DNA of 64,000 nucleotides from Lineus longissimus (GCF_910592395.1 NC_088321.1:8184001-8248000); one strand, 5' to 3'; shown: positions 1 through 11,492, numbered from the stretch's first letter. Program-made: numbers and translations. Notes: generated by a model from the sequence alone, not told the origin.

Positions 1-420
1 AATTGGTTGCAACATTATAGACTGATTCATGGGGATAAGGGACCATCTCAAAGTAAAAGTAAAGCCAAAAATATTCGTTTATTTATCAATGACCCCCCCC
101 TTTAAAAGTTTGGTTGTCATTTGCCAAAATGCTTGTCAAACACGCTGCACGAAGGGCCTATATCCAACATAATTACATCACATAACGAACCGACAGAGTG
201 CCTCTGAGCAGATATTACCGCATTTCAATTGAATTCCGACTAAGCGTTCGAGTAAATTTTAATGGGCGCTTGGTGGGTGAACCGTAGATTCACCTGCTAA
301 AGGAAGGGCAGGCTAAAGGTACCTTCAAGCCACTTTGTGAAACGCTCTGATTTTGTTCCTTTAAATTTTAAATAACTCCTTCCTTTATGGTTCCTTAAAG
401 GAACTCCTTTAAAAAGTTTT

Positions 421-985
421 ATGAAACAGGTCCCTATCTTTAGCGCCTTGTTTGAAGGAGAGCAAAATGTACATTCCTTGTGGATTGAACACGCCGCTAT
501 TTTGAAGTCACCGCAGGCTATACTAGTATTGTCAGATCTCGATAGGAGATTGACTGATTAGGGTTTAGAGTTTGATGCGAAATTAAAAGAGATTGAAACT
601 CAACTTCGACTAAGACGATTGAACGAGCACTTTTGCCCATAGAAGTTCATTCAAGAGACACTTCAAATCAATTAATTGAAAAGTTTCTGGCAGGGCGCTT
701 ATTCCAACGCCAAACTAGCTGATATCATTTTCAGAGCTGTGGCCAGCATGAGCAGCTTGGTCCACGATGCAAATCAGATTATTCAAGAATCCTCAAAGCA
801 GTCAAAAACCCTCTCCACCACGAGTAATTTACGATTAACATATTAGAAAGATTTTGAGTCTGCTGAATTTCAAAAGCTCTTACAGGACTTGGGACAGATC
901 TATCACCCTTTATCATTTTTCGTGGAACAATTAAGCTCTCGACTATCATATTGGTCACAGCTTGAGATGGAGTTTACAACTGTGC
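421..985 (+). pseudogene. broken reading frame of unknown function, part 1
   Basis: One forward frame beginning with ATG at 421 reads for about 185 codons with only four in-frame stops, at roughly codons 46, 72, 84 and 142. Between the stops the composition is protein-like: rich in Leu, Glu, Gln and Lys, with helical heptad-like stretches such as EFQKLLQDLGQIYHPL. No other frame stays open, so this looks like an old coding sequence carrying nonsense mutations rather than chance. A short open frame with similar helical character follows at 1286-1528 and may be its C-terminal part. I recognise no domain. A retired processed copy of a coiled-coil protein is possible. The viral-type remnant at 2 kb is adjacent, but nothing ties the two together. 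Confidence 0.4.
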
Positions 986-1285
986 GCAAGGTGCTCCGGG
1001 GTCGCCCATCAAAAGAGCCGAGTCTGTAAGCCAACCAATATTCCAGTGTCTGCTTTTCTGCGTTATAAGAGAATGATTTTCAATGCAATACAAAATAAAT
1101 TGTATGGGGAATTCAATCAGGCATAAAAAATATAAAGATCTGAAGTACATGTACTGTCTAATTTGCATGCTATTTGACACATGTTTGACGTTACAGGCGT
1201 GGGAATAATCATATGTAAGTTGGCTCAAATGGTAAATGCACATGCAACAATGTCTCTCCTGACGCCTCTGCTCATATAACCAATT

Positions 1286-1528
1286 ATGGACAGCGCCTAC
1301 GTGCCTGTTATCGAGTCCTTGCAAGTGATTATTGAAACTCATTTTCGGAAGATGCCAACATGTCCCAAAATGCGGGCAGTTGATCGGGTTATAGTGATGG
1401 GCGAAGATTTTTTCAATGAGGTGTTGGAAGATGAAAAACCAGGCAACATAAGAGTTGCACTAGGAAGTTTCATTTTCCTGGCAGAAGAAAAGATAGCAGC
1501 CTTAGTCGGACAGGTGAACAGAGCGTGA
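1286..1528 (+). CDS. unknown helical fragment, likely 3' part of the broken frame upstream
   Basis: An 80-codon open frame starts at an ATG and ends in TGA. Residues 8 to 75 have a natural amino-acid mix, including MPTCPKMRAVDRVIVMGEDF, and predicted helices. It lies about 300 bases beyond the end of the nonsense-riddled frame at 421-985, and that gap could be an intron remnant, although the splice phases I tried did not join cleanly. There is no transmembrane segment, signal peptide or known motif. It is short enough that it may not be expressed. I cannot name a family. Treating it as the last exon of the broken upstream gene is an inference from spacing and style only. Confidence 0.3.
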   Translation: MDSAYVPVIESLQVIIETHFRKMPTCPKMRAVDRVIVMGEDFFNEVLEDEKPGNIRVALGSFIFLAEEKIAALVGQVNRA

Positions 1529-1968
1529 AAAATGCTGATATCGGGCCGAGGGAACACTATGGTCCCTATGATTTAATTGAAACCTGTCATGCTCTGCCAA
1601 CAGGTCCTTTACATGCAGAGTAAGTAACTTGTACATGCGGAGTAGTGCTGCTGCATGCTGTTGCATCAAATCATACTTTGGGAAAGCTCTTCGTTTGACC
1701 TGCCGTCAAACCGTATCGAATAACATCTATTATATTTACCTCGTTGGTTTCTTCTACTATATGTCATGATGAATAATTTGTCAGTTGACTATTCACATCA
1801 TAACGTATTGTCCAGCAACAGCAGTGAGAAATCCCCGATCGGTAAATCCGAAATGCTGCCAATAGCTGGTCTGCCACTTCAAACTGCTAACAGCGGGCCC
1901 AGTAGAGTGGGGTCGACATTTGTTGGCGGGCCTCATCCTTCATTACGTCGGCATCAACTTTAACACGA

Positions 1969-3056
1969 TTGGCACGAGAAGCGATGCCGTCAATGAAGCA
2001 GATGGCGAAAAGCTTGAAAAATGCAAAAGACACCGCCGCTGGTCCCAGACTGCCAACTACAACTGTTTCTGCTAACCTTGTTGATTATGTTGACGATGAT
2101 ACAACCACGACTACGGACGATGATGATGAGTCTATCTTAAGCGTTAGCCATGCATGCGCAGAGCAAAGCGTAGCCTGTCGTCGACTTACGCAGAAGGCAC
2201 GGTTGTCCGAGCTTTGCTCTTTGGGCTATAATATTTTTAGTGCAGAAGTGTATGACTATTTGGAGGATGGTCCTTTTAGGCTTGATAGCATCTTGCTCAA
2301 TGTTCGCACAGGCATTTACATAGATTGCCCGCCGGGTTACTATGCAGAAGTTATCTCCAGTCCCTACGCAGGTTTTCGAATCGCCGTAAAATCGCTCATT
2401 TTAGTCGGGGTACAACTGAAACCAGATACAGTTGTGCTTGATAAACCAATAGCCGTAGGTTTCACCTGCCTTGAACTCAGCAAATTACACACTTACAAAT
2501 TTCATTATGGTTTCATTCGACCAATTTATGGAAATAACTGTCAACTGCTGGAGACCGACACTGATTCGCTAACATACGTCAGTAAAAATCACATTGTAAA
2601 TGAGAACATCTGGGCCAATCGAAAATACTTTTACCTTTCCAACTACCCAAAAGCAAGTCCCATGTATTGGATCAGAGATAAAAAGTTACGGGGTACGTTT
2701 AAAAGGGAGTATCCCGACAAGCCAATTGTTGCATTTGCTGGACTTCGAACAAAAATGTATGCTTTCAAACACTTGCTAAATCAAGATGAGACAACCGTAG
2801 ATAGTAGAAATGAAACAAGAAAAGCTAAAGGCATTCCGCGAAGTGTCCTAAGCAATATGCACTTTGTCGATTACAAAGCAGCTTTTTCGAACACCCAAAC
2901 CTGAAAAAAAGATACTTTAGCATACGATTGCAAAAACCAGACCTTTATACTATAGCCGAAGGAAAACGAGGTCTGTCAAATTTTGGCACGCAAAGATTTA
3001 TCTGCGACGATGGCATTCAAATATTAGCCTACGGAAACTACAATTGCGACCAAAAT
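1969..3056 (+). pseudogene. Polinton/adintovirus-type remnant: dUTPase-like segment joined to the C-terminal part of a family-B DNA polymerase
   Basis: The frame 1969-2904 (311 codons) holds two unrelated parts. Codons about 75-155 resemble the trimeric dUTPase fold (LGYNIFSAEV, then TGIYIDCPPGYYAEV), but the usual RSG and GVID catalytic motifs are degenerate. From about codon 158 the sequence is the C-terminal part of a protein-primed family-B DNA polymerase of the Maverick/Polinton/adintovirus type. It shows LELSKLHTYKF, the metal-binding TDTDSL motif near 2553-2570, a SNYPK...Y block and an AKGIPRSVLSN block. The frame breaks in a T-run near 2885, after which the last polymerase block continues in the next frame to a stop at 3056, ending around GIQILAYGNY. 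The exonuclease and most palm residues are missing, so it cannot encode a working polymerase. The fusion most likely reflects an internal deletion of an integrated element. The polymerase call is firm; the dUTPase call is moderate. Confidence 0.7.
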
Positions 3057-3371
3057 TAAAGAATGCTCTTTGCGGTAGTACGTTGACGAGCAGAAGACGC
3101 CAAACATGATGGCAGCAACAAATACATCACTCAATGTACTGATGGATGATATGCCCGGGCTGGGTTGATACGGACATGGAGGAAACGTGTGTCTTTTTCT
3201 ACATACCGTAACAGAAGAGTTGATGGGACGAAGACAGAGATGGCTTGAACGCGCCTGAGTTGTTATAATCGATGAACTGACGACCAGAGTTTTCACAAAG
3301 TAACAAATAGTTTGACGATGATGTAAACAACATTGGCGGTGACGATTATTTCTCTGATGTTTTATGAGATA
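3057..3371. other. no gene seen
   Basis: Only short chance frames are present here. The sequence follows directly on the polymerase remnant and may be decayed element sequence, but nothing specific is recognisable. Confidence 0.4.
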
Positions 3372-3810
3372 GTTCCGGCAAGTTCAAATTTCCCGCCCGT
3401 ATGACGTATCCGTATCGAATTTGCGTATGACGTCATCAGTTTGTGCCGTCTTCTCATTACGCACACGGCAGACGAATAGGTATTTACGTTTGGATCGCAT
3501 TTCACACGGAGTCGCTGTACGTATTGGTTTTTCGGCTTAATTGTGATATATTTAACTGTTTCAAATCAGTAATATGGTTTTACAGGTTGTGTAGATCACA
3601 TTTGATGTGTTTGGATTTGTAAAATTTGTAAATTTGGTGAAGAAAAGAAGGATTTGCAAATGCTTCGAAATGACGCGGAGGCCGTGGACTGACGGCGTTT
3701 TACACGGAAAGGTGGCACTGCCGGAACTAAAAACTAAGACGTATCTGTAACATATCCGTATTACGTCGGTACGTCATTTCAATACGGATACGTCATGCCC
3801 ATGCCGGAAC
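3372..3810. repeat. foldback/MITE-like element with inverted ends
   Basis: The left end starts GTTCCGGCA and continues into ATGACGTATCCGTAT. The right end is the reverse complement of these blocks, ATACGGATACGTCAT followed by TGCCGGAAC at 3802-3810. The interior is non-coding, with further CGTATGACGT-type motifs. I see no clear target duplication. This is probably a non-autonomous DNA element of about 440 bp. Confidence 0.45.
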
Positions 3811-5340
3811 CATATTGTTTCGTAGTGACGTACGTATCAAATGAATGTATTTTGGCGGGTATGCGGCAGGAGTTAGGGCCGTTTTTGGTTGAGGAATCAA
3901 CCGATGGTTTGAGGCAGCGTTAGTGCCGTTTTGGTTTTGGATTTTAGGGCCGTTTTGGTGGATTTTATGGTTGATTCCTAAAACAAAAATTGCCGTTTTG
4001 GTTTGGGATCAACCATATACTACTACTACTGCCGGATAGACTGATATTTTACTGCCTCCGCATGCACTCGTTACATGGTAACTTTATGAGCCAAGTCTCA
4101 GAACTAAGAACATGCGAATACCTTAATAATATTCGTATAGATGGATATGTATTTGGCTTTCCCGACAATATTTGTGTAATACCTACTCTGTTTAATGTGC
4201 TGATTCGACAGCAGTTGTCATCATTTTGCTGATAAAGAGCAAACAATAGCTAAATTAGTCTCATCTGCTGGATGGGATCATTAATTTTATTGGTCATGTT
4301 GGTTGCGCCACACGGATCCTGGCTCACAAACTAGATCAATAAATCATCTTTTTAAACAAATGTTCGAGTTGCGAAGAAACATGAACAGGCATGTCGACAC
4401 CAAAAGTAATTGATGAAATGTAAACTTTTTTCTATGCAATGTACAATTTTCTACTGTTGTGAAGTACTTTTAATTTAAATGCTGCAACAGAGTAATGCTG
4501 CGCAGGACAGTTACAGCCAACAATGATGACTCAAAGTCAAAATGTCATAGCGTGCACCAGTCTCTGAAGATCTTCTGCTCACTCAAGTTCATGATAAGAC
4601 GTGGCTTTCGAGACTCCTCTGATATTTTTCTTCTTTTTTAGTGTAGTCTCCCAACAGTGGAACGATGGGACTCTCCACTCTAACTTTAAGGTTGATCAGA
4701 TGATATATCCGGGGTGCATCTCTTAATAATCTGCTTAAACATAGATGATCAAAATTTTATGCACGTCCCACGACGACCACGATGAAAACTGCACAATCTC
4801 CGAGGACATACAACTGGTCCTCATAGTTACCTTCGCTTGTTTCACTTTTCAGAACATTCTAGTCGGGACTCTAGTCTTCGAGTATTCCAATCTGGTTGTG
4901 ACTTTTGTCGACAGTGCATTCTAATGCATGCTGTGAAATAGGACCCAGAGTCTTCATTGTTGGTTGTGACTATCCTGAAGTGAAGCATACATTCCGTTCT
5001 CTTGTGAAGTGATCCCAAGTAATCTGTTCACAAGTCATGAACATAAACACGATAATCAAACACAAGTACGAATCTAGCATTGAGGATTGCAAGAAAGGAA
5101 ACATGACAACGAGACGTAAATTAGTTATTCACTTCGGTCAATTTAATCTATTTCACTTGATGTTTCATGATTCTACCTTTTCCCATGGGTAAAGTTTGGC
5201 TTGCGCAGGGTGTAAACAGCATTTTTTATGCTGTTCATTTAATTTTCAATCGGATAACCGTTGCTATGATCTGACATGTTTTATAGGTCTATCTAGTGAA
5301 CAGGTCCATTGGCACTTGTTGTAAACACTGGGTAATTGCA
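3811..5340. other. non-coding stretch with a short degenerate repeat
   Basis: Between about 3876 and 4012 the phrase GCCGTTTTGG recurs four to five times with spacers such as TTGAGGAATCAACC and its inverted form, giving a small foldback-like cluster. The rest, to 5340, is AT-rich with no coding signal, RNA gene or element ends that I can support. Confidence 0.35.
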
Positions 5341-5366
5341 ACAACGTTAAATTTAACAACAATGAA

Positions 5367-5870
5367 AATCGACCGACCGTAATCAAAGAGTAATGATGAG
5401 GTCTCCATCAATGTGATTCACGGCGATTGCTTACCAATTTGTTCTGAAAGAAACAATGCGGGGGATGTAACGTGTGTTGCTATATAATATGAAGGAATGT
5501 ATTTATCAATGACTTTAAAGGTGCACTATTTTACTTGTATTTGGAATACCATATCATGCTTTTATACCGAATTAGGTGCCAGATGATACTTCTTACAGAT
5601 TATTGTTGATTGCTGCATTTATATGAATAATCAATTTTTGTCAATCAAATTACAATTTATATTTGCAATCTTTTACTGAATTTTCAAGTGAGCGTATCAT
5701 TATCCATATTTCATCAGTTGTTCTCATCACATCGATGATGGTGATTGCTACCGCCTGACAATCGACCGACTGTTAACAAAAGTTGATGACGACGAAACCT
5801 CCATCTAGGTTATTCCTGGCGATTGCTTACCCATTTATCCTGAAAGAAAAAATGCACGAGATGTAAGGTT
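5367..5870 (+). repeat. two diverged direct copies of a ~110 bp repeat
   Basis: Copy one (5367-5475) and copy two (5761-5870) both begin ATCGACCGAC and share the order gAtGAggTCtCCATC, GGCGATTGCTTACC, and TGAAAGAAA.AATGC, ending near GATGTAA. They lie about 394 bases apart in the same orientation. The intervening DNA is AT-rich. The family is unknown. Confidence 0.45.
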
Positions 5871-6383
5871 TAGAAATATCGAAATGGAAGGAAAACACTA
5901 AATTAAACCCTGGTATATCAATTTACCTATTATAAGACGAGTGTTAAAAAAGTACAAGACCTACATAAATAATAAGAACCAACTCGACGCAAGGGCCCAA
6001 CGCGCCGCGTAGCGGCAAAAAAGCGAAGCTGGCGAAACATTTATAACGGGTCACCGTCACTTATTATTGGACTTATAGCGCATTTACGGGGTTGCAACTA
6101 TTTTGCTTTATAGTGTCACCAGGAAAGAAAAGCATGCGACCTAACGCCGATCTATTTGTATAAAGCGATAATTGGAAGGTAAATAGTAGGAAATATCAAT
6201 AAAATAATCATTCCATGTCGTCTTTTGAGGGCATTTTTGATTGTAAAAAATATATGTGTACGTCACCGTAGTCTCTGCAATGATAATTTTATCAGAGCAG
6301 TCTCGCGCAAGTAGAAGTTCTTTACCTATTAGTTCTTCACTTATTAGTCTCAACGTCTGGCGCAAAGCCAGACGTTTTCCATT
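5871..6383. other. no gene seen
   Basis: This is AT-rich sequence with an isolated GC-rich patch near 5990-6035. No coding frame or element terminus is supported. Confidence 0.3.
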
Positions 6384-6490
6384 ACGATTTCACTACGATG
6401 TTTGACAAGAAGGAGCAGTGCGCGAGATATGCTAATGAGCAGACTTCCCTCGCTTGAGTTTCTGAAGAATGTTCCATATCGCGCTAAGCT
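6384..6490 (+). repeat. repeat block X, copy 1
   Basis: This ~107 bp block from ACGATTTCACTACGATG to ATATCGCGCTAAGCT is about 96 percent identical to 12156-12261. It belongs to a mosaic repeat unit whose other block (Y) occurs at 7326-7625 and 11493-11910 in the same orientation. It is non-coding. Confidence 0.7.
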
Positions 6491-7325
6491 CATCACTACT
6501 GATTATGACAGGCGTGCAACGGTAGGTATCTGCTCCCCAACTTCCACCCTAATACGGTACAATAAGTTACCATTTGATGGGAATGGGACAATGCCCTCAC
6601 TGTGTATGGAGTCATAGGGATAAGAAGACATTATTCATTAGTGTTGGTACAAGTGATTTTGCCCAAAAAGCATGCGCATTCAAAAAACAAAATATGGAAG
6701 GTTACGGTATCACGTACATGACCATGACGACGTGCAGAAATTGCACTGGCCAGTGCATACCCTATGGCTATGTACTAGTAAACATGGTAAACATGAACAA
6801 CATCATTATTCATCGGCAGTTCATTTTACTCCGAGCTTTTCCTGAAACATATAGCCATGATGATTAGGCCTACCATGTACCATGACCAATAACAGCACTA
6901 GATCATGTAGATGTCAACAAGTTCACATGAACCGTATAATCCCGCATGGCGCATGTGGGGCATGCGTCTAAACCAAAGCCCCAAAATCACTTGTTTTGGT
7001 CTATTTCACTTGTGTTTCCCCCGTCTCCCAGTCCATAATACATTTACAGTTTACAATCCCCGATCATGGCCCAACAAAAGGTCATCGGTTGACTAAAGGA
7101 ACACAACTGTTCAATGGATTTATAGTTGAATGCGATCAAACTACGTCTTTTCAATCGTGGATTGTAAATTTAACCCCATGGGCCTAGGGAAGGCCCTATA
7201 ACAATACTTTCGACACAGTTATTATCTCCGCTGCCTCCACCATGTTACACACAGTGCTCACTGCTGATTCTAAAATGCACCACCTAGTCAAAACAGGACA
7301 TATGTTCTTCCAGGAATAGATCTCT
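6491..7325. other. repeat-derived spacer without a supported gene
   Basis: Several short frames overlap here, but none shows a domain or consistent coding style. The segment sits between blocks X and Y of the mosaic repeat and is probably part of it. Confidence 0.35.
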
Positions 7326-7625
7326 TTCCAATATTTCGTCATTCCACTATCGTCATCACCTCATCATACTTTCATTGACATTACAGGCACACATCCACAG
7401 AGCACTCTTCAAATCATCTACACAGTGGTTATCCAACTAGGATTATAAAGGTAATTTCTTAGCCCCGCACAGTGGGTTTCAGTCTTGATAAAGGGGCACT
7501 ATTGCTAGCAGCTAGGTAGGCAAGATAAAGTTAGCCGAAGTAGCCGATAGGGGTCTCTCACCCCTCAAAGTCCGTCACAACTATTCAAGCTTGTACAAGG
7601 AATACATGCAGCGCTGACTCTAACA
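7326..7625 (+). repeat. repeat block Y, copy 1, interrupted by the Academ-like insertion
   Basis: It shares ACTATCGTCATCACCTCATC, CATTGACATTACAGGCACAC, then GATAAAGTTA, TAGGGGTCTCTCAC and GGAATACAT...GCTGA.TCTAACA with 11493-11910, in the same order and orientation. The transposon begins immediately after TCTAACA. The other copy carries no insertion at this point and so provides a partial empty site. Confidence 0.7.
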
Positions 7626-8073
7626 TAGTAGAGTCAATATAGCACCTGACCCCAAAAAAATTGCAAGCAAACGTTTTATGGTTGTTTATTGTAGTATTGG
7701 GTCTTGTGAACAACATATCAAAAGTTTACAAAAATTTAAGTCCGGGAAAGGGTCAAAAAGTGACGTCAAAAACAAGATGGCCGCCAAATCATAAAAGTGG
7801 CTATATCTCACTTCATATTTGACATAGAGTGAAAATATTGGTGTCTAGGTATAGGTTTTAGGGGTCAAGGAATCCATTAAGCCTATTTATGAGGTTGTAG
7901 GAGAATTGCATAATGGGAAATCCAAGATGGCCGCCACGACGGCCCCAGATTATGTCTTTGGCCACAACTCAGTTCATACTAAACGAAACTGACAGTTGTG
8001 TGGTGTCTTTTCATAGGTTTTAGGGGTCAAGGAATCCATTAAGACTATTTATGAGGTTGTAGAAGAAGTGCAT
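7626..8073. repeat. left terminal inverted repeat of the Academ-like element
   Basis: About 448 bp, matching the reverse complement of 10974-11430 almost throughout, except for roughly 25 divergent bases just inside the tip (7639-7652). It contains two direct subrepeats of about 90 bp, near 7850-7940 and 8012-8098, each with GTTTTAGGGGTCAAGGAATC and ending near CCAAGATGGCC.CCA. The second subrepeat runs past the inner edge of the inverted repeat. They may be transposase-binding sites. Confidence 0.85.
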
Positions 8074-8202
8074 AATAGGGAATCCAAGATGGCCACCAGA
8101 TATGGTGCGTAAGTTGGGAATATTAAAGAACTATATTTAGCAACGACTATATGTACATAGTAATATTTTATTTTTAGTCACTGTGGAAATAGCCTCTATA
8201 TC

Positions 8203-10926
8203 TCATTGTTCTTCATCAACGTCTTCTTTGTCTGGTATTGGGTCCAGAGTCATGTTATCACAGTTCCCCTCTTGACAAGATCCGCATGCATTCGTGCACT
8301 CAAGCCCATGCTTTTTGCAGGTACACCTTAGTGTGTTACATGTAGCGGAGCAGTTGCAGTGGATCATTTTGAGGAGAGCCTCGGGAGCAAGGTCATTATC
8401 CATCATGATCGGAATGAGTGTATCCCCTTGGACTTTGAATCCCCAGTCAGTTGGAACCATGTCCTCACTCATGCCCATCCAGACAAGCACTTGGTAATGC
8501 ACCCTAAGTGAGTGAAATCTGGTGGCAGAAGCAGTTGGTGGAAGTCGTTCAGGTGTCACAAATGCCTTGGCTCTTGAAACTTTCTTACAGAGCAAACTGT
8601 ACCTAAGGGCTGCAAGAGATTCGCTTTGATTCCCATTAAACAATGAAATCATTGCTTTAGAGCCAGCACCTTCGATAGTTTTTTTGTCTCTGTCAGGGGA
8701 ACAAAACACCTTTGAACATGAGCGTAACACGGTGTCTCCCTTCAGAATCTTTTCGAACACGGATTTCTTTCCAATGCCAAAGATTCTTGAAGTCGTATCA
8801 CAACCCGTGAATGCGCGCAAAAACAGCAGATCAGTGCATATGTCATCACCTAATATATGTTTCAGAACACTGATGTTGTACACATGTTTTGTTTTATCAC
8901 CACTTTTGTCTGAACGGAAGTACAGCTCATGGCTGTCCTCAACTGTCGCATGATACAAGAGGAGAATCAACAGGTCGGTATCTTCACCAATGAGCGTTGT
9001 AGATTTGTACCTAGACATCGAAACTGCAGCTTTTACAATGTCCACGTCTGCATCTCCCTCAGCTTGAATGACATCGCAGCCTTTCTGTCGCAAACAGTTT
9101 GCGATTAGATCAATCATAGCCTGTTTGTTTTCGACATTTGAGAGGAAGTCTTCCTTTTTTGCAACGAACTTCGTAGCATCTGATATATCGACCTTGTTTG
9201 CAGTCTTGTTAGCACCTCGTCGCTGATGAGTATTATCCTTAATTCCTGGCCCTCCGCTGTACCCATCAAAGACAACTGTGGCATGTCCGTATAAATCACC
9301 AGTGAGCTTTGCATATGCCTCGGCGATCGAGCTGTATGTGGACCCTTCGGTCCATTTCGTTCTATGCAAAAGTGAGCCCCCGTCTAAAACGTAGTGATCA
9401 GTGACTAGGATTGTATCGAGCACGGCATCCTCGGATTTAGGAGTGACATGGTTTCTTATAGCTTCCATCAGTTGTGCCTTGTCTGGTTAGCGCAAGCAGT
9501 GCTTTGCTTCAAATAACGATGGAGGATGAGGGCTGAGTTCATAGTCCATCACCTCACTTAGACTAAGATCTTCTCCTGACTGTGACACAACCAAGAACCT
9601 CTGAAACAACAGAGCTGGGTCGATGGTTCGATCGCCAGTTATTTTGATGGCCCGGGCAGTAGCTAATGTCTTCACTCTAGTATTTCTCTTGTGCGAATAC
9701 GAAAATATAGACTGTCCTTCCATTGCTTTTACTACGCTTTTGCCAACCGTGAAAAGATCATGCACGTTCACATCTTCATTAGCATTTATCCCTGTTATAA
9801 TGTTGCGCAAGGTGGCATCCCCTGTAAAGGGAGAAAAGTCTGCAAGTTTTTCTATTAGCTTTTCTCCGTCTGCTTTATCTCTGTTCATCCTTGAAGGCGT
9901 AGCCTCTTTGTGCTGTTCACTTGTTGTGTATACCATCTGGCTGAACTCTTGCATGGCATAGTTGTAGGCTGAGGTTACAGGGCGAGACATGGTCCAAAGT
10001 GTTCTTTGGTGTTCACTGAAGCCACTTCCTCTTGTTAGCCCGCCTGTGCTTTTAAGAGAACGCATGAGCGTCTGCTCTATAACAAGATCAGAGCTTAGGC
10101 CAGCCCAGTATTGGTTGCTGCGGCGTATGACATGGAAGCCATTCATAAACTTCTGATGAACAGTAGGGTTTTCAGCTTCTAAGCTGTTCATCTTCTGTAG
10201 ATACAGATAACCCGACTTGAGATAGTTAGGGTGTCCAGCTGCTGCAAATATTGGCAAACAATCTGCGATGGCATGGAGGTGCATCTCCCATGACCCAGTG
10301 CGATCAGCCTCAATGAGCTCGCGTGCAACTCCCAACATTTTCTGATAGTTTATCCACAGTTTACTTGTCTTTGAATCATTGGATAGGTCACATTCTTTCG
10401 ATTTGAGCTGATCAGCGATTGTTGCGATGCAGTCCGACTTCAGCAACGACTCCATCTCTCGTTCACCAGTTTCCGTAAGAGCGTAGAGCGTTTCAAGCTC
10501 TTTCAAGACGTTTTCAAAACCAGGCTCGTCCTTGATGATTTTAGCCACTATCTGATGCGTAAGGCATTGATCCACAAGTAGATGTCCACGAAATGCACGT
10601 TGTACAGATTTACCACTCATCAGATGCACAACCGCGTTTTCTCCATAGACTGTTTCTAGGATCTGTCTCAGCCCACTCCCATCCATTAATGTTCCTATTG
10701 CCCCCAGAAGATTCATGAAGGTATGGAAACTGCCTAGTAACAACACAACATTTCTAATCGGACTATTGTCTGGTACTTCATTTACGATCTCCGATGCCTT
10801 CCAGAAGAGCGGCTGGTCGAATGTAACGATTGGTGGGATGTTTTGCTTAGCGGCTAGGTTGCATACGTACTCCAACGTGGAGAAAATGCATGTTTTGTCG
10901 CTTGATGACCAATAACATAAACTGAG
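8203..10926 (-). pseudogene. Academ-like transposase with XPG/FEN-type nuclease and C-terminal CXC cysteine cluster, one in-frame stop
   Basis: One minus-strand frame is open from 10926 to 8203 except for a single TAA at 9487-9489, which splits it into about 479 and 427 codons. The upstream part has candidate catalytic blocks PPIVTFDQPLFWKA and LLLGSFHTFMNLLG, then FAAAGHPNYLKSGYLY. The downstream part has VVFDGYSG, GCDVIQAEGDADVDIV, IGEDTDLLILLLYH and FLRAFTGCDTTSRIFGIGKK. These are the acidic pockets and helix-hairpin-helix-like segment of FEN/XPG nucleases. It ends in nine cysteines between codons about 377 and 411 of the second part (CNCSATC...CTC...C), like tesmin/TSO1 CXC domains. No Met starts the open stretch: it follows an in-frame stop in the element's interior, so the N-terminus, and usually a DNA-binding domain, is lost or lies in a missing exon. 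Only the single nonsense codon separates the two long pieces, so inactivation may be recent. Confidence 0.75.
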
Positions 10927-10973
10927 CTATTTTTAAGTCTTGGGTGTATTGCGGTCAGCATCGATTTGCAATG

Positions 10974-11430
10974 ATGCACTTCTTCTACAACCTCATAAAT
11001 AGTCTTAATGGATTCCTTGACCCCTAAAACCTATGAAAAGACACCACACAACTGTCAGTTTCGTTTAGTATGAACTGAGTTGTGGCCAAAGACATAATCT
11101 GGGGCCGTCGTGGCGGCCATCTTGGATTTCCCATTATGCAATTCTCCTACAACCTCATAAATAGGCTTAATGGATTCCTTGACCCCTAAAACCTATACCT
11201 AGGCACCAATATTTTCACTCTATGTCAAATATGAAGTGAGATATAGCCACTTTTATGATTTGGCGGCCATCTTGTTTTTGACGTCACTTTTTGACCTTTT
11301 CCCGGGCATAAATTTTTGTAAACTTTTGATATGTTGTTTACAAGACCCAATACTACAATAAACAACCATAAAACGTTTGCTTGCAATTTTTTTGAGGTTA
11401 GGCCTTATTTTTCATAAATTGACTCTACTA
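10974..11430. repeat. right terminal inverted repeat of the Academ-like element
   Basis: About 457 bp, the reverse complement of the left repeat, ending GACTCTACTA at 11430 and followed by the ACA duplication. The inner edge is near 10974, where the two arms stop matching after AGAAGAAGTGCAT (read from the outside in). Confidence 0.85.
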
Positions 11431-11492
11431 ACAAGACCCAATGGGAATGTCGCACAGTCATCTGTCAAAAACAAGACCTATGTTGTAGTGTG

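Larger units (their letters stand above)
7626..11430 (-). mobile_element. Academ-like cut-and-paste DNA transposon, 3805 bp, non-autonomous by truncation and nonsense
   Basis: Long terminal inverted repeats (7626-8073 and 10974-11430) both start TAGTAGAGTCAAT from the outside. The element is flanked by the direct trinucleotide ACA at 7623-7625 and 11431-11433, consistent with the 3-4 bp duplications described for the Academ superfamily. Inside is one minus-strand gene combining a transposase-like region, an XPG/FEN-like nuclease and a cysteine-rich CXC domain. That architecture, with an XPG nuclease and a Cys cluster, is the reason for the Academ call. The gene lacks its N-terminal part and has an internal stop, so this copy probably depends on others. 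The related repeat at 11493-11910 lacks the insertion, supporting these borders. The superfamily assignment is inferred from architecture and target duplication, not from a search. Confidence 0.75.

Noticed and set aside
974-1342. 122-codon minus-strand frame
   Set aside because: No domain, and it lies opposite the broken plus-strand frames; treated as a shadow.
8203-10875. Two separate genes in the Academ-like element
   Set aside because: Both pieces are in the same frame, separated by one TAA and about 5 codons, and sequence style continues across it; one gene with a nonsense codon is simpler.
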